A stretch of DNA of 64,000 nucleotides from Cohnella zeiphila (GCF_014212055.1 NZ_JACJVO010000038.1:1-64000), one strand, 5' to 3'. Positions 7,881 to 16,087 are shown, counted from the first letter of the stretch. A program made the numbers and translations. The notes: a model not told the origin generated them from the sequence alone.

Positions 7881-9419
7881 TTGCCGGGAGCGCAATATGA
7901 ACCCCGGCTTGCGGCAAGACCGCAAGCCGGCAAGGGGGTCGACAACCTGTTCCAACCGCGTCGTCCGGTATTAAAATCCGGCAATCCAGGAATCGGCAGG
8001 ACGCTCAGGCGAGCGCCGGAACATTTAGACCCGTCTGCGCAAGTCGCGCAAATGCAGCGGACGATCGGCAATCAGGCCGTCAGCCGAATGCTGGATTCGC
8101 TGCAGCCCGGGGAGTCGACAGCGAAACAAACGTCAGCGAAGGGAATTATTCAAAGGCAATTGGTGAAGAAGAAAGACGAAGAGGGAAAGTTCATCGATAC
8201 CCGGGATACGCTGCATGCTCCTCCTCTTTTGTTCAAGGAATTGGCATTTTCCGTTTATGAGGAAACGCTCTCGAATGAGAGGTATCGATATAACGATCAG
8301 ACTCTGCAATACTTGGCGTCCGGAGGCAAGTACTTCGACCCCTATTATCGGGCGCTCTTCTCCAAAACGGATCGGCAGGACCGTTATGCGGATGCTTCGG
8401 GCCAGTTTTATTACTATCAAGGCGGTTATTACTGGCCCGAACAGACTACGGATGGCATGGATTACAGCTTGGGTCATAACCAGTCGAACAACAATAACGC
8501 TTATGGATTGTATAACAGCCAGCCGAACTATAATCATGCATACGGATCCTATTTTAGCCAGCCGCGCAACAGCGGATCTAATGAACGCTACGGTCAGCCG
8601 AACCGGAACAATTATCATTATCCGGACGATTACAACCATAACAATTTCGACTTTAAGAATTTGGAATTGGGAATAAGCGCGAAGAATCGGTCGGAGCATC
8701 CGAGTCCAACGAAGGAACGAGATCGTCCGGGAACGGAGAAGGATCTGAGGATCAACAATCATGATGTGCGATGCAGGCTGGTCAGCACCGAAGGGAGCTA
8801 TCACGACATTTATGAAATCTTAAGCACGGAACGCATCAGATATAATGTAAAGAACAATTCCAAAATGTTGGTTCGCGTACCGATTAACCTCTCGGAATCT
8901 CCTACCTCTATGGGAATGAAGATGTACCGTGAAAATGAGAAAACAATCTCTGTTCCGAGGATTTATAACAATCCGAGATTGGACAACTTGTATCTTGTTG
9001 AGCGGATTCCCGACCAATGCGATCCGACCGTTTGGGCCGGCCAGGTTGAAATAGATCAGTTAGGTTCAGCGGAAAAGAGACAAATCGAACAGATTCGGTT
9101 TTATCTGAACCAAATTGTAACGAGTTTATGGGCTAGAGGGGGGACAGAACCGATCTCCGATTTCCGTCCCGCCAATATTCGGTTCAGGAATAATGAACAA
9201 AGGGAACTTGTGCTTGTCGATTTCTCGGAAGAACAGCAATCTTACGGGAGGAAGGATCCGGGTTTTGCCGCCTTGCTGGAGGAGACGGTCAAGCAATTTG
9301 CCGGAGAGAATCTCGAAGCAGGCACCAAGGCAAATCCCCATGTATATAAGTTTTTAACTGAAAATTTTCCGGATGATCTTCTTGCCAAGATGAAAAATTC
9401 AAGTTACGCGCTTTACTGA
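7881..9419 (+). CDS. IGNQAV-leader protein, kinase-like C-terminus
   Basis: Unrecognised three-part protein of 512 residues. Residues 58-71 read MQRTIGNQAVSRML, the motif near the N-terminus of many DUF4157-type and contractile-injection-system cargo proteins. Residues about 176-270 are very rich in Tyr, Asn, Gln and Gly, a prion-like linker. Residues about 300-470 resemble a protein-kinase fold: NLYLVERIP like a hinge, D427FRPAN432 like the catalytic loop (Asp to Asn spacing of 5, as in kinases) and LVD447F like the metal-binding DFG. No signal peptide is seen. The start is unsure: TTG 7881 has no well-placed SD, while ATG 7898 with a good GGGAG is in another frame. Function unknown; a toxin or effector is inference. 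Confidence 0.72.
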   Translation: MPGAQYEPRLAARPQAGKGVDNLFQPRRPVLKSGNPGIGRTLRRAPEHLDPSAQVAQMQRTIGNQAVSRMLDSLQPGESTAKQTSAKGIIQRQLVKKKDEEGKFIDTRDTLHAPPLLFKELAFSVYEETLSNERYRYNDQTLQYLASGGKYFDPYYRALFSKTDRQDRYADASGQFYYYQGGYYWPEQTTDGMDYSLGHNQSNNNNAYGLYNSQPNYNHAYGSYFSQPRNSGSNERYGQPNRNNYHYPDDYNHNNFDFKNLELGISAKNRSEHPSPTKERDRPGTEKDLRINNHDVRCRLVSTEGSYHDIYEILSTERIRYNVKNNSKMLVRVPINLSESPTSMGMKMYRENEKTISVPRIYNNPRLDNLYLVERIPDQCDPTVWAGQVEIDQLGSAEKRQIEQIRFYLNQIVTSLWARGGTEPISDFRPANIRFRNNEQRELVLVDFSEEQQSYGRKDPGFAALLEETVKQFAGENLEAGTKANPHVYKFLTENFPDDLLAKMKNSSYALY

Positions 9420-9443
9420 AGTTCGGGCGGGAAAGAGACGTTC

Positions 9444-9488
9444 GAACAAAAAAAGAAAGCCCGGGGCGGCGCGCGGCTACCCCGGGCT
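9444..9488 (-). terminator. terminator of the ANTAR/TrpD2 operon
   Basis: 9-bp GC stem AGCCCGGGG (9458-9466) with CCCCGGGCT (9480-9488). On the minus strand it is followed by a T-rich tract ending in seven T, 21 nt after the trpD2-like stop. It may also stop plus-strand reading from 9419. Confidence 0.85.
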
Positions 9489-9508
9489 ATTGCTGTATCG
9501 CAAAAGAC

Positions 9509-10555
9509 TTAGAACGGCGAGGCAGCGTGCAGCGGCTCCCGCATCGCTTCCCGCCAGTTCAAGTAGGCGGTGTACGCTTCCCCGCCGTCGATGAGCGCCT
9601 TGCAGGCGTACAGCCCCGCTTCGAGCGAATCTACGCGACCGGCCAGATGAAGCCTGGCGGCGCCGTTCAGCAGAACCTGGTTGGTGTAAGCGAGATCGGC
9701 TTCTCCGCGGAGAACGGCTTCGGTAACGGCCAGCTGCTCGCCGGGGGTCCACTGCGTATCCGGCGGCGTCGCTTCGAGACCGTACGATTCCGGATCGTAA
9801 ATCTGCAGGCGGAACTCTCCGTTCTCCACCAGATAAGTTCGGGTCGGACGGTCGATGAACAGATCTTCCGAGCCTTCCGAGCCCTGGACGATCAGCGCTT
9901 TCTCGTAGCCCAGCTTAATCAGCAGGCGCGCCAGCCGGTCGAATACGGTGTTGTGGTAAACGCCGAACACGATAAAAGGGGAAGAGGCCACGTCGAGCAG
10001 CTTCTCCGCGCTGTTGAACACCGTCCGCATGCCGAGCTGCTCGCGAATCGGGCGCAGCTCGCCCAACGGGGGGCACCAGCGCTCGGTCGAGGCGTACAGG
10101 ACGCCCGTATGACGAGCGACGTGCATAGAGCGCTCGCGAGTCAGATCGGCCGGCGCGATGCCGGCAGCCTGAACGATGTCCTGAAGCGTCATTCCCCACT
10201 TGGGCGGCAAGGAAGCCGCCCCGTGCAGCACGGCCGGCAAGCCGGCCGAAGCAAGCACGAAGGCGACGGCGAACGTCGCGTAAAAAGACGATTTGCGCCC
10301 GTCGTACGGTCCCGCGCAATCGATTCCCCGCGGCAAGTCATCGGAACGAAGCGTGTGCCGGCGGCCGACGCGGACGAACGCTTCAAGTTCCTCGACGCTC
10401 TCCAGCTTCACGCGTTCGGCGATCAGGAACGCGCCGATCTGGGCCGGCGTCGCCCGCTGCGTCAGAATCGCTTCCGCCGCTTCCGCGGCTTCCTCGTATA
10501 CAAGGTCGCGGGCGCCGCGCTTGCCGCGAGCCACTTCTTTGAGCAAATGTATCAT
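9509..10555 (-). CDS. TrpD2 / YbiB-like protein
   Basis: 348 residues, family of anthranilate phosphoribosyltransferase homologues. Start is ATG 10555, which overlaps the ANTAR gene's TGA (ATGA). An N-terminal helical domain with TPAQIGAFLIAERVK is followed by the phosphoribosyltransferase-like domain. The canonical PRPP glycine loop of TrpD is altered: here it reads GPYDGRKSS, followed by LHGAASLPPKWG. That pattern matches the TrpD2/YbiB branch, which is known for nucleic-acid binding rather than tryptophan synthesis. No trp genes are nearby. Coupling to a nitrite regulator suggests a regulatory or RNA-related role; this is inference. Confidence 0.82.
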   Translation of the reverse strand: MIHLLKEVARGKRGARDLVYEEAAEAAEAILTQRATPAQIGAFLIAERVKLESVEELEAFVRVGRRHTLRSDDLPRGIDCAGPYDGRKSSFYATFAVAFVLASAGLPAVLHGAASLPPKWGMTLQDIVQAAGIAPADLTRERSMHVARHTGVLYASTERWCPPLGELRPIREQLGMRTVFNSAEKLLDVASSPFIVFGVYHNTVFDRLARLLIKLGYEKALIVQGSEGSEDLFIDRPTRTYLVENGEFRLQIYDPESYGLEATPPDTQWTPGEQLAVTEAVLRGEADLAYTNQVLLNGAARLHLAGRVDSLEAGLYACKALIDGGEAYTAYLNWREAMREPLHAASPF

Positions 10556-11175
10556 CGTTTCGTCCTCCCCAGCTTTTGCTCTTGCAGCAGATTGTAGACG
10601 TTCACGATGGAGGCGGCGACGTCCACCATGCGCTTGCGCTCGTTCATCGCTTGCTTGCGCAGGATATCGTAAGCTTCCGCCTCGGAAATATTCTTGATCT
10701 CGCATAGAATGCCTTTGGCGATGTCGATCCACTTGCGTTCTTCGATCTTGGAGAGCAACTGCTGGCGCTCCAATTGCCATTGCTGGCGCTCGAAGCACAT
10801 CTTCGCTCCGAAGTGAAGCGACCAGTGAATCTCGGCGGGCTGCATCGACGAGCTGATAACGCCGTCGGTCATGATGCGGTCCTCGCAGGCCTCCACGGAC
10901 AAGGTCGCGGTCGTTTCGCTGCACCACCATAGAAGAGGGATCGTTTTCCACTGCAAAAGCTTCGCGCTCCAAGCCCCAATCTCGGGAATGGGCAGATGAA
11001 GAATCGCGGCATCCGCCTCCGCGACAAGCTTGCGCGCGCTCTCTTCCGTATCGGCCGTCGTGACGGCATAGCCGCAGGACCGCATGACCGTCTCGGGGAG
11101 ATGCGTCTTTGAAGCGGTGGCCGCCTTCCGTTCCTTTGCCGTCGCCGGGTTATAAATAACCAACAAAGAGCGCAT
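10552..11175 (-). CDS. ANTAR-domain antitermination regulator
   Basis: 207 residues. About residues 1-120 form a pseudo-receiver domain without the usual acidic pocket and phospho-acceptor Asp. A coiled stretch (RQQWQLERQQLLSKIEERK) follows, then an ANTAR domain (about 140-195: IDIAKGILCEIKNISEAEAY...RMVDVAASIV). ANTAR proteins bind pairs of RNA hairpins with hexaloops and prevent termination; NasT-type members control nitrate/nitrite genes. SD GAGGAG precedes ATG 11175. The gene diverges from nirB, whose leader holds a matching RNA target, so it is the likely regulator of nirB. How its activity is controlled is not visible: no NasS-type nitrate sensor is in the window. Confidence 0.9.
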   Translation of the reverse strand: MRSLLVIYNPATAKERKAATASKTHLPETVMRSCGYAVTTADTEESARKLVAEADAAILHLPIPEIGAWSAKLLQWKTIPLLWWCSETTATLSVEACEDRIMTDGVISSSMQPAEIHWSLHFGAKMCFERQQWQLERQQLLSKIEERKWIDIAKGILCEIKNISEAEAYDILRKQAMNERKRMVDVAASIVNVYNLLQEQKLGRTKR

Positions 11176-11295
11176 ATCGCTTCTCCTCTCCCGCTCGCGT
11201 CTGTTCTAAAACAATGTAGATGTTAAAATATATAACATAAATGCGGAGGGTGTGTCGAGAGCTTTTGATTTCCGTTTATTTAAATGTCATGTATA

Positions 11296-11324
11296 TTGAC
11301 AAAAAGAAAATTCCATACTATAGT
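11296..11324 (+). promoter_or_regulatory. nirB operon promoter
   Basis: TTGACA (11296-11301), 17-nt spacer, TATAGT (11319-11324): a near-consensus sigma-A promoter. Transcription would start near 11331, just before the first leader hairpin. Such a strong promoter fits control by termination rather than by initiation. Confidence 0.88.
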
Positions 11325-11336
11325 TTTTATAACATC

Positions 11337-11382
11337 CCGAATACAACGATGTATTCGGAACAAGCGGCAATGAAGCCTGCTT
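11337..11382 (+). promoter_or_regulatory. ANTAR-target double hairpin (antiterminator)
   Basis: P1: 8-bp stem 11337-11344/11351-11358 with hexaloop AACGAT. P2: 7-bp stem 11362-11368/11375-11382 with one bulged T and hexaloop AATGAA. Both loops have A at position 1 and G at position 4, the ANTAR-target signature. The 3' arm of P2 is also the 5' arm of the terminator, so the two folds exclude each other. Confidence 0.85.
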
Positions 11383-11429
11383 CAGCTTAGCGGAGACGCG
11401 TGCGTCTCTGCGAGCTGGGCAGGCTTTTT
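11373..11429 (+). terminator. nirB leader terminator (regulated)
   Basis: Outer stem AAGCCTGC (11373-11380) with GCAGGCTT (11419-11426), inner pairings CAGCT/AGCTG and GAGACGC/GCGTCTC, then a T run. It lies upstream of the nirB start and competes with hairpin P2. Confidence 0.9.
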
Positions 11430-11465
11430 GAGTTTCCGCTACGATTCGCGAGAGGGGACATGAAC

Positions 11466-13904
11466 ATGGCGGAGCCGAGAAAAAAGCTGGTTATGGTCGG
11501 CAACGGAATGGCGGGAGTGCGCGCGCTGGAGCATCTGCTGAAGCTGGCGCCGGAAGCTTACGAGATCACGATTTTCGGGGCGGAGCCTCATCCCAACTAT
11601 AATCGGATCATGCTGTCGTCCGTGCTGGTGGGCGGGGCGGATCTCAAGGAGATCGTTCTTAACGATTGGGACTGGTACGAGGAGAACCGGATCAAGCTGC
11701 ATGCCGGCCATACCGTTACCCGCATCGATACGAAAAAACGGAAAGTGTATTCGCGCGAGGGAGCCGAGGCGGAATACGACGTGCTTCTGCTGGCGACCGG
11801 CTCGCAGCCGTTCATGCTGCCGCTGCCGGGGGCGGACAAGGAAGGCGTCATCGCGTTCCGCGATATCCGCGATTGCGAGATCATGTTGGAAACGTCCCAA
11901 ACTTACAAGAACGCGGTCGTCATCGGCGGAGGGCTGCTCGGTCTGGAAGCGGCGCGCGGACTTCTGCACCTCGGCATGAACGTTTCGGTCGTCCATATCA
12001 ACGCCTATTTAATGGAAAGGCAGCTGGACGAAGCGGCTTCGAAGATGCTGCAGGCGGAATTGGAGCGGCAAGGAATGAAGTTCCTGCTGCGCAAGCAGTC
12101 GGAGACGATCTACGGCAAAAAGCGGGTCAAAGGCTTGCGGTTCACGGACGGAACGGACGTCGAAGCGGATCTGATCGTCATGGCCGTCGGAATCCGGCCG
12201 AACGTCGAGCTGGCCCGGTCGGCCGGGCTGGAAGTGAACCGAGGCATCGTCGTGAACGATTACCTGGAGACGAGCGAGCCGGGCATCTATGCCGTCGGCG
12301 AGTGCGCCGAGCATCGGGGCATCGCTTACGGTCTGGTCGCTCCGCTTTACGAGCAAGGCGCGGTTCTGGCCAAACGACTGGCGGGCGTGGAGACGGGCGG
12401 CTACGAAGGATCGGTCACTTCGACGAAGCTGAAAGTGTCCGGCGTCGACGTTTTCTCCGCCGGCCGGTACGACGAACCGCCGGGGACGCGCACGCTGCGC
12501 TATCAGGACGAGATCGACGGCGTGTACAAGAAGATCGTGCTCAGAGACGATAAGCTGGTCGGCGCGGTGCTGTTCGGAGATACGTCGGACGGGGCTTCTC
12601 TTTTCTCCATCATGAAGAAAGGCGAGTCGATCAAAGGACGGGAGAAGGAGCTGCTGCTCGGCTTCTCTGCCGGTGCCGCTCCCGCTTCTCCGACGAGCCG
12701 GCTGGAAGCCATGGCGGACGACGAGATCATCTGCGGCTGCAACGGCGTCTCCAAGGCGACGATCGCCGAAGCGATTCAATCGAAAGGATGCTCCACGGTC
12801 GGGGAGATCAAAGCTTGCACGAAGGCTTCGGGTTCCTGCGGCGGCTGCAAGCCGCTCGTCGAAGGCCTGCTGAAGATCTACGGAGGCGACGCGGTCGGCG
12901 AGCCGGTCAAGGAGGGCATCTGCGGCTGCACGACGCTGAGCCGCGACGAGATCGTCGCCGAGATCAAGCGCATGGAGCTGAAGAACGTCAAGGAAGTGAT
13001 GAACGTTCTCGGATGGAACAATCCGGAAGGATGCTCGAAGTGCCGTCCTTCCCTGAACTACTACCTGGGCATGCTGTGGCCGACCGAATACAAGGACGAG
13101 AAGGAATCCCGCTTCACGAACGAGAGATACCACGCGAACATCCAGAAGGACGGCACGTACTCGGTCGTTCCCCGCATCTACGGCGGCGTCACCTCTCCTT
13201 CGGAGCTGAAGAAGATCGCCGAGGTGGCGGAGAAGTTCGACGTCCCGATGGTGAAGTTCACCGGCGGCCAGCGGCTGGACCTGCTCGGCGTCAAGAAAGA
13301 AGACCTGCCGAAGATGTGGGAGGAGCTCGACATGCCTTCCGGTCATGCGTACGGCAAAGCGCTCCGGACCGTCAAGACGTGCGTCGGCAACACGTTCTGC
13401 CGATTCGGGACCCAGGATTCGATCGGCATGGGCATTCGGCTGGAGAAGGAGTTCGAGAGGCTGAACACGCCGGCGAAGGTGAAGCTGGCCGTCTCCGGCT
13501 GCCCCCGCAACTGCGCGGAAGCGACGATCAAGGATTTCGGCGTCGTCGCGATCGACGGCGGATGGGAGCTCCACGTCGGCGGCAACGGCGGCGTTCATGT
13601 CCGGGCGACGGACCTGCTGTGCGTCGTGAAGACGGAGGACGAAGTAGTCGAGTGGGGCGGCGCGTTCCTGCAATATTACCGGGAGAACGCGCAGTGGAAC
13701 GAACGCACTTCGGTCTGGGTGGAGCGCGTCGGTCTCGATTCGATCAAGGCCGCGCTGGAGCAGCAGGAGGAGCGGAAGGCGCTCTACGGCCGCATTCGGA
13801 CCGCGTTGGATCACACGACCGATCCGTGGAAGCAGATTGCCTCCGATCGCGAGCTGCGCAAAAACTTCGAGACGCTGACGCCGGAACCGGCCGTGCGGAA
13901 CTGA
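11466..13904 (+). CDS. nirB: NAD(P)H nitrite reductase large subunit
   Basis: Cytoplasmic assimilatory enzyme reducing nitrite to ammonium. Start taken at ATG 11466, 8 nt after GAGGGG; ATG 11460 is too close to the SD. The 812 residues hold an N-terminal FAD/NAD oxidoreductase (GNGMAG near the start and VVIGGGLLGLEAA), a BFD-like [2Fe-2S] domain with C-x-C and C-x2-C pairs, a second Cys-rich BFD-like segment, and the siroheme/[4Fe-4S] reductase domain with TCVGNTFCR and SGCPRNC supplying the cluster cysteines. First gene of nirB-nirD-nirC-cobA; expression appears to be set by the leader antiterminator. Confidence 0.96.
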   Translation: MAEPRKKLVMVGNGMAGVRALEHLLKLAPEAYEITIFGAEPHPNYNRIMLSSVLVGGADLKEIVLNDWDWYEENRIKLHAGHTVTRIDTKKRKVYSREGAEAEYDVLLLATGSQPFMLPLPGADKEGVIAFRDIRDCEIMLETSQTYKNAVVIGGGLLGLEAARGLLHLGMNVSVVHINAYLMERQLDEAASKMLQAELERQGMKFLLRKQSETIYGKKRVKGLRFTDGTDVEADLIVMAVGIRPNVELARSAGLEVNRGIVVNDYLETSEPGIYAVGECAEHRGIAYGLVAPLYEQGAVLAKRLAGVETGGYEGSVTSTKLKVSGVDVFSAGRYDEPPGTRTLRYQDEIDGVYKKIVLRDDKLVGAVLFGDTSDGASLFSIMKKGESIKGREKELLLGFSAGAAPASPTSRLEAMADDEIICGCNGVSKATIAEAIQSKGCSTVGEIKACTKASGSCGGCKPLVEGLLKIYGGDAVGEPVKEGICGCTTLSRDEIVAEIKRMELKNVKEVMNVLGWNNPEGCSKCRPSLNYYLGMLWPTEYKDEKESRFTNERYHANIQKDGTYSVVPRIYGGVTSPSELKKIAEVAEKFDVPMVKFTGGQRLDLLGVKKEDLPKMWEELDMPSGHAYGKALRTVKTCVGNTFCRFGTQDSIGMGIRLEKEFERLNTPAKVKLAVSGCPRNCAEATIKDFGVVAIDGGWELHVGGNGGVHVRATDLLCVVKTEDEVVEWGGAFLQYYRENAQWNERTSVWVERVGLDSIKAALEQQEERKALYGRIRTALDHTTDPWKQIASDRELRKNFETLTPEPAVRN

Positions 13905-13922
13905 TACGGGAGGAGAAGCGAC

Positions 13923-14234
13923 ATGGCGAAAGTGCTGGTTGGAAATATCGCGGATATCGACGTCAAGGGAGCCCGCACGATCCGGCTGGAAGGAACGGAG
14001 ATCGCGATCTTCCGGCTGTCCGACGGGCAGGTCAAGGCGCTGGAGAACCGCTGCCCGCATAAGAACGGCAAGCTGTCGGAAGGAATGGTCTGCGGCACCG
14101 CGGTTCATTGTCCGCTGCACGACTGGAAGATCGACCTGAGAAGCGGCAACGTCTACGAGCCGGACGACGGGTGCGTTGCGACGTTCGAGACGGAAGTGGA
14201 CGGCGCGAGCGGTTCGATCTACATTACCATCTGA
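13923..14234 (+). CDS. nirD: nitrite reductase small subunit (Rieske)
   Basis: 103-residue Rieske-type partner of NirB. It carries the two metal-binding-site segments CPHKNG and CPLHDW and ends in beta-strands typical of NirD. In many NirD proteins the fold is kept without a cluster, but here Cys and His pairs are present in both segments, so a [2Fe-2S] centre is possible. It starts 18 nt after nirB with SD GGGAGGAG. Same operon and pathway. Confidence 0.94.
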   Translation: MAKVLVGNIADIDVKGARTIRLEGTEIAIFRLSDGQVKALENRCPHKNGKLSEGMVCGTAVHCPLHDWKIDLRSGNVYEPDDGCVATFETEVDGASGSIYITI

Positions 14235-14257
14235 GTTCATTCGGGGGGGCGAGAAGC

Positions 14258-15109
14258 ATGGATTACGTAAAACCGAACGAGATTTTGAAATCGATGGTCG
14301 AAGGCGGTACGGCCAAGGCGAGCGCGAGCGCGGGGCAAATGCTCGTTCGCGGTTTTCTGGGCGGGGCGATTCTGGCGTTCGCGACGACGCTTGCGTTCAC
14401 GGCCGTGTCGCAGACCAAGATCGGCATGGCGGGCGCGATCATTTTCCCGGTCGGCTTCGCGATGATCGTGCTGCTCGGCCTGGAATTGGTCACCGGCAGC
14501 TTCGCGCTGATCCCGCTGTCCGTGCTGGCCCGGAGAGCGTCGGTCGGCCGCATGCTCGGCAGCTTCGGCTGGGCGATCGTCGGCCACATTCTCGGCTGTC
14601 TCGTCTACGCCGTGCTATACGATCTGACCGTTACGAAGATGGGCTCGGACATGGCCAATCCGTTGGCGCAGACGCTCATCTCCACGGCCGAGGCGAAGAC
14701 GATCGCCTATAAGAGCATGGGAGCCGAAGGGCTTCTGCTGGTGATCGTCAAAGCGATTCTGTGCAACTGGATGGTGACGCTCGGCGTCGTCATGGCGATG
14801 TCGTCGACCTCGACGATCGGCAAGATCGCCGCGATGTGGCTGCCAATTCTGACCTTCTTCGGGCAGGGCTTCGAGCACGCGGTCGTCAACATGTTCGTCA
14901 TCCCGGCCGGCATGATGCTCGGCGCGAAGGTGAGCGTCGGGGACTGGTGGCTGTGGAACCAAATCCCTGTTCTGGTCGGCAATTTTATCGGAGGCGCGCT
15001 GTTCACGGGCGTGATGCTGGCTCTATCGCAGAAAGGGATCAAGCTGCTGCCGGGACGGAATGTTCCCGGAACGCTCGATTCGGCCGTGTCCGCGGAACAA
15101 AGCGCATGA
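14258..15109 (+). CDS. nirC: formate/nitrite transporter (FNT)
   Basis: 283-residue membrane protein of the FNT family, most likely importing nitrite for NirBD. Start is ATG 14258, 8 nt after a G-rich SD. Six hydrophobic segments are visible; the first has GFLGGAILAFATTLAF and the third part LVIVKAILCNWMVTLGV, both typical FNT signatures (the latter is the conserved C/N-W helix break). It lies between nirD and cobA; its stop overlaps the cobA start. Formate transport is the alternative, disfavoured by context. Confidence 0.92.
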   Translation: MDYVKPNEILKSMVEGGTAKASASAGQMLVRGFLGGAILAFATTLAFTAVSQTKIGMAGAIIFPVGFAMIVLLGLELVTGSFALIPLSVLARRASVGRMLGSFGWAIVGHILGCLVYAVLYDLTVTKMGSDMANPLAQTLISTAEAKTIAYKSMGAEGLLLVIVKAILCNWMVTLGVVMAMSSTSTIGKIAAMWLPILTFFGQGFEHAVVNMFVIPAGMMLGAKVSVGDWWLWNQIPVLVGNFIGGALFTGVMLALSQKGIKLLPGRNVPGTLDSAVSAEQSA

Positions 15110-15873
15110 GGCCCGCCGCCGTTTATCTGGTCGGAGCCGGTCCGGGAGATCCGGAGCTGATTACGCTGAAGGCGATTCGGCGGCTGAGGGAAGCCGACGT
15201 CGTGATGTACGACCGCCTGGCGAGCGAGGAACTGCTGGAATACGCGAAGCCGGGAGCGGAACGGGTGTATTGCGGGAAAAGTCCGGGACGGCATTCGATG
15301 CCGCAGCGCGAGATCGAGAAGCGGATGATCGAATACGCGCTGGCCGGACGAACGGTGGTACGGTTGAAGGGCGGGGATCCGTTCGTCTTCGGCAGAGGAG
15401 GCGAGGAGGCGCTGGCGCTCGCGGAGCTGGGAATCCCGTATGAGATCGTTCCGGGGGTAACCTCCGCGATCGGCGCGGCCGCCTCCGCCCGCATTCCGCT
15501 CACCCATCGGGGCTTAAGCGCCTCCTTCGCCCTCGTGACGGGCAATCGCTGCCACGGGGACACGGCTCCCGTTCGCTGGGACCTTCTGGCGCAGGGCGTC
15601 GACACGCTCGTCGTCTACATGGGCGTCTCCCGGCTCGGCGAGATCCGTTCGGAGCTGCTTCGCCACGGCAAGAGTCCCGCGACGCCGGTCGCCCTGATCG
15701 AGCGGGGTACGACCGCCGAGCAGCGGGTCATCACCGGCACGCTGGATCATATCCATAAGCTGGCCGAAGCGATGAAGCTGGGCAATCCCGCGCTGATCGT
15801 CATCGGAGACGTCGTGCTGGTGCGGGAGCAGCTGCTTCTGCTGGAGGCGGAGGCCAGGCTGCAGATCGGATAA
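15106..15873 (+). CDS. cobA: uroporphyrinogen-III C-methyltransferase
   Basis: 255 residues. SAM-dependent enzyme that methylates uroporphyrinogen III to precorrin-2, the precursor of siroheme needed by NirB. Starts at ATG overlapping the nirC stop (ATGA). Family motifs: VYLVGAGPGDPELITLKA at the N-terminus, VVRLKGGDPFVFGRGGEE, and VVYMG. It is a single-domain SUMT (NasF-like), without the CysG dehydrogenase/chelatase half, so those steps must be encoded elsewhere. Confidence 0.95.
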   Translation: MRPAAVYLVGAGPGDPELITLKAIRRLREADVVMYDRLASEELLEYAKPGAERVYCGKSPGRHSMPQREIEKRMIEYALAGRTVVRLKGGDPFVFGRGGEEALALAELGIPYEIVPGVTSAIGAAASARIPLTHRGLSASFALVTGNRCHGDTAPVRWDLLAQGVDTLVVYMGVSRLGEIRSELLRHGKSPATPVALIERGTTAEQRVITGTLDHIHKLAEAMKLGNPALIVIGDVVLVREQLLLLEAEARLQIG

Positions 15874-15892
15874 TCCCCCGGACGCGCCGAAG

Positions 15893-16087
15893 TCAATGCC
15901 CCTTTTTGCGGATCTGCTTGTGGCGGTCCTCGCCCCATTCCTTGGCTCTGGCGGTGGCGATGGCAATGGCCCGGCCTTCGTCGTAGCCCTCCTCGAGCAG
16001 CGCGTTGGCGATCTCGACCGCTTTGTCGCGAATCGGAGCGGTGAAGTTCTGGAGGGACGGCGGATAGTCGTCATGTGTCCATGGCAT
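15893..16087 (-). CDS. YdaT-like small protein
   Basis: 64 residues beginning MPWTHDDYPPSLQNF and containing EIANALLEEGYDEGRAIAIATARAKEW, a short conserved Bacillales domain also found as the N-terminal part of YdaT. SD AGAGGTGAT is well placed. The longer YdaT proteins have a second domain that is missing here. Function unknown; it is charged, soluble, and convergent with cobA. Confidence 0.75.
   Translation of the reverse strand: MPWTHDDYPPSLQNFTAPIRDKAVEIANALLEEGYDEGRAIAIATARAKEWGEDRHKQIRKKGH

Noticed and set aside
12009..14240. 743-codon minus-strand frame opposite nirB/nirD
   Set aside because: Arg/Asp-rich shadow of the GC-rich coding strand; the plus strand has clear nirB motifs.
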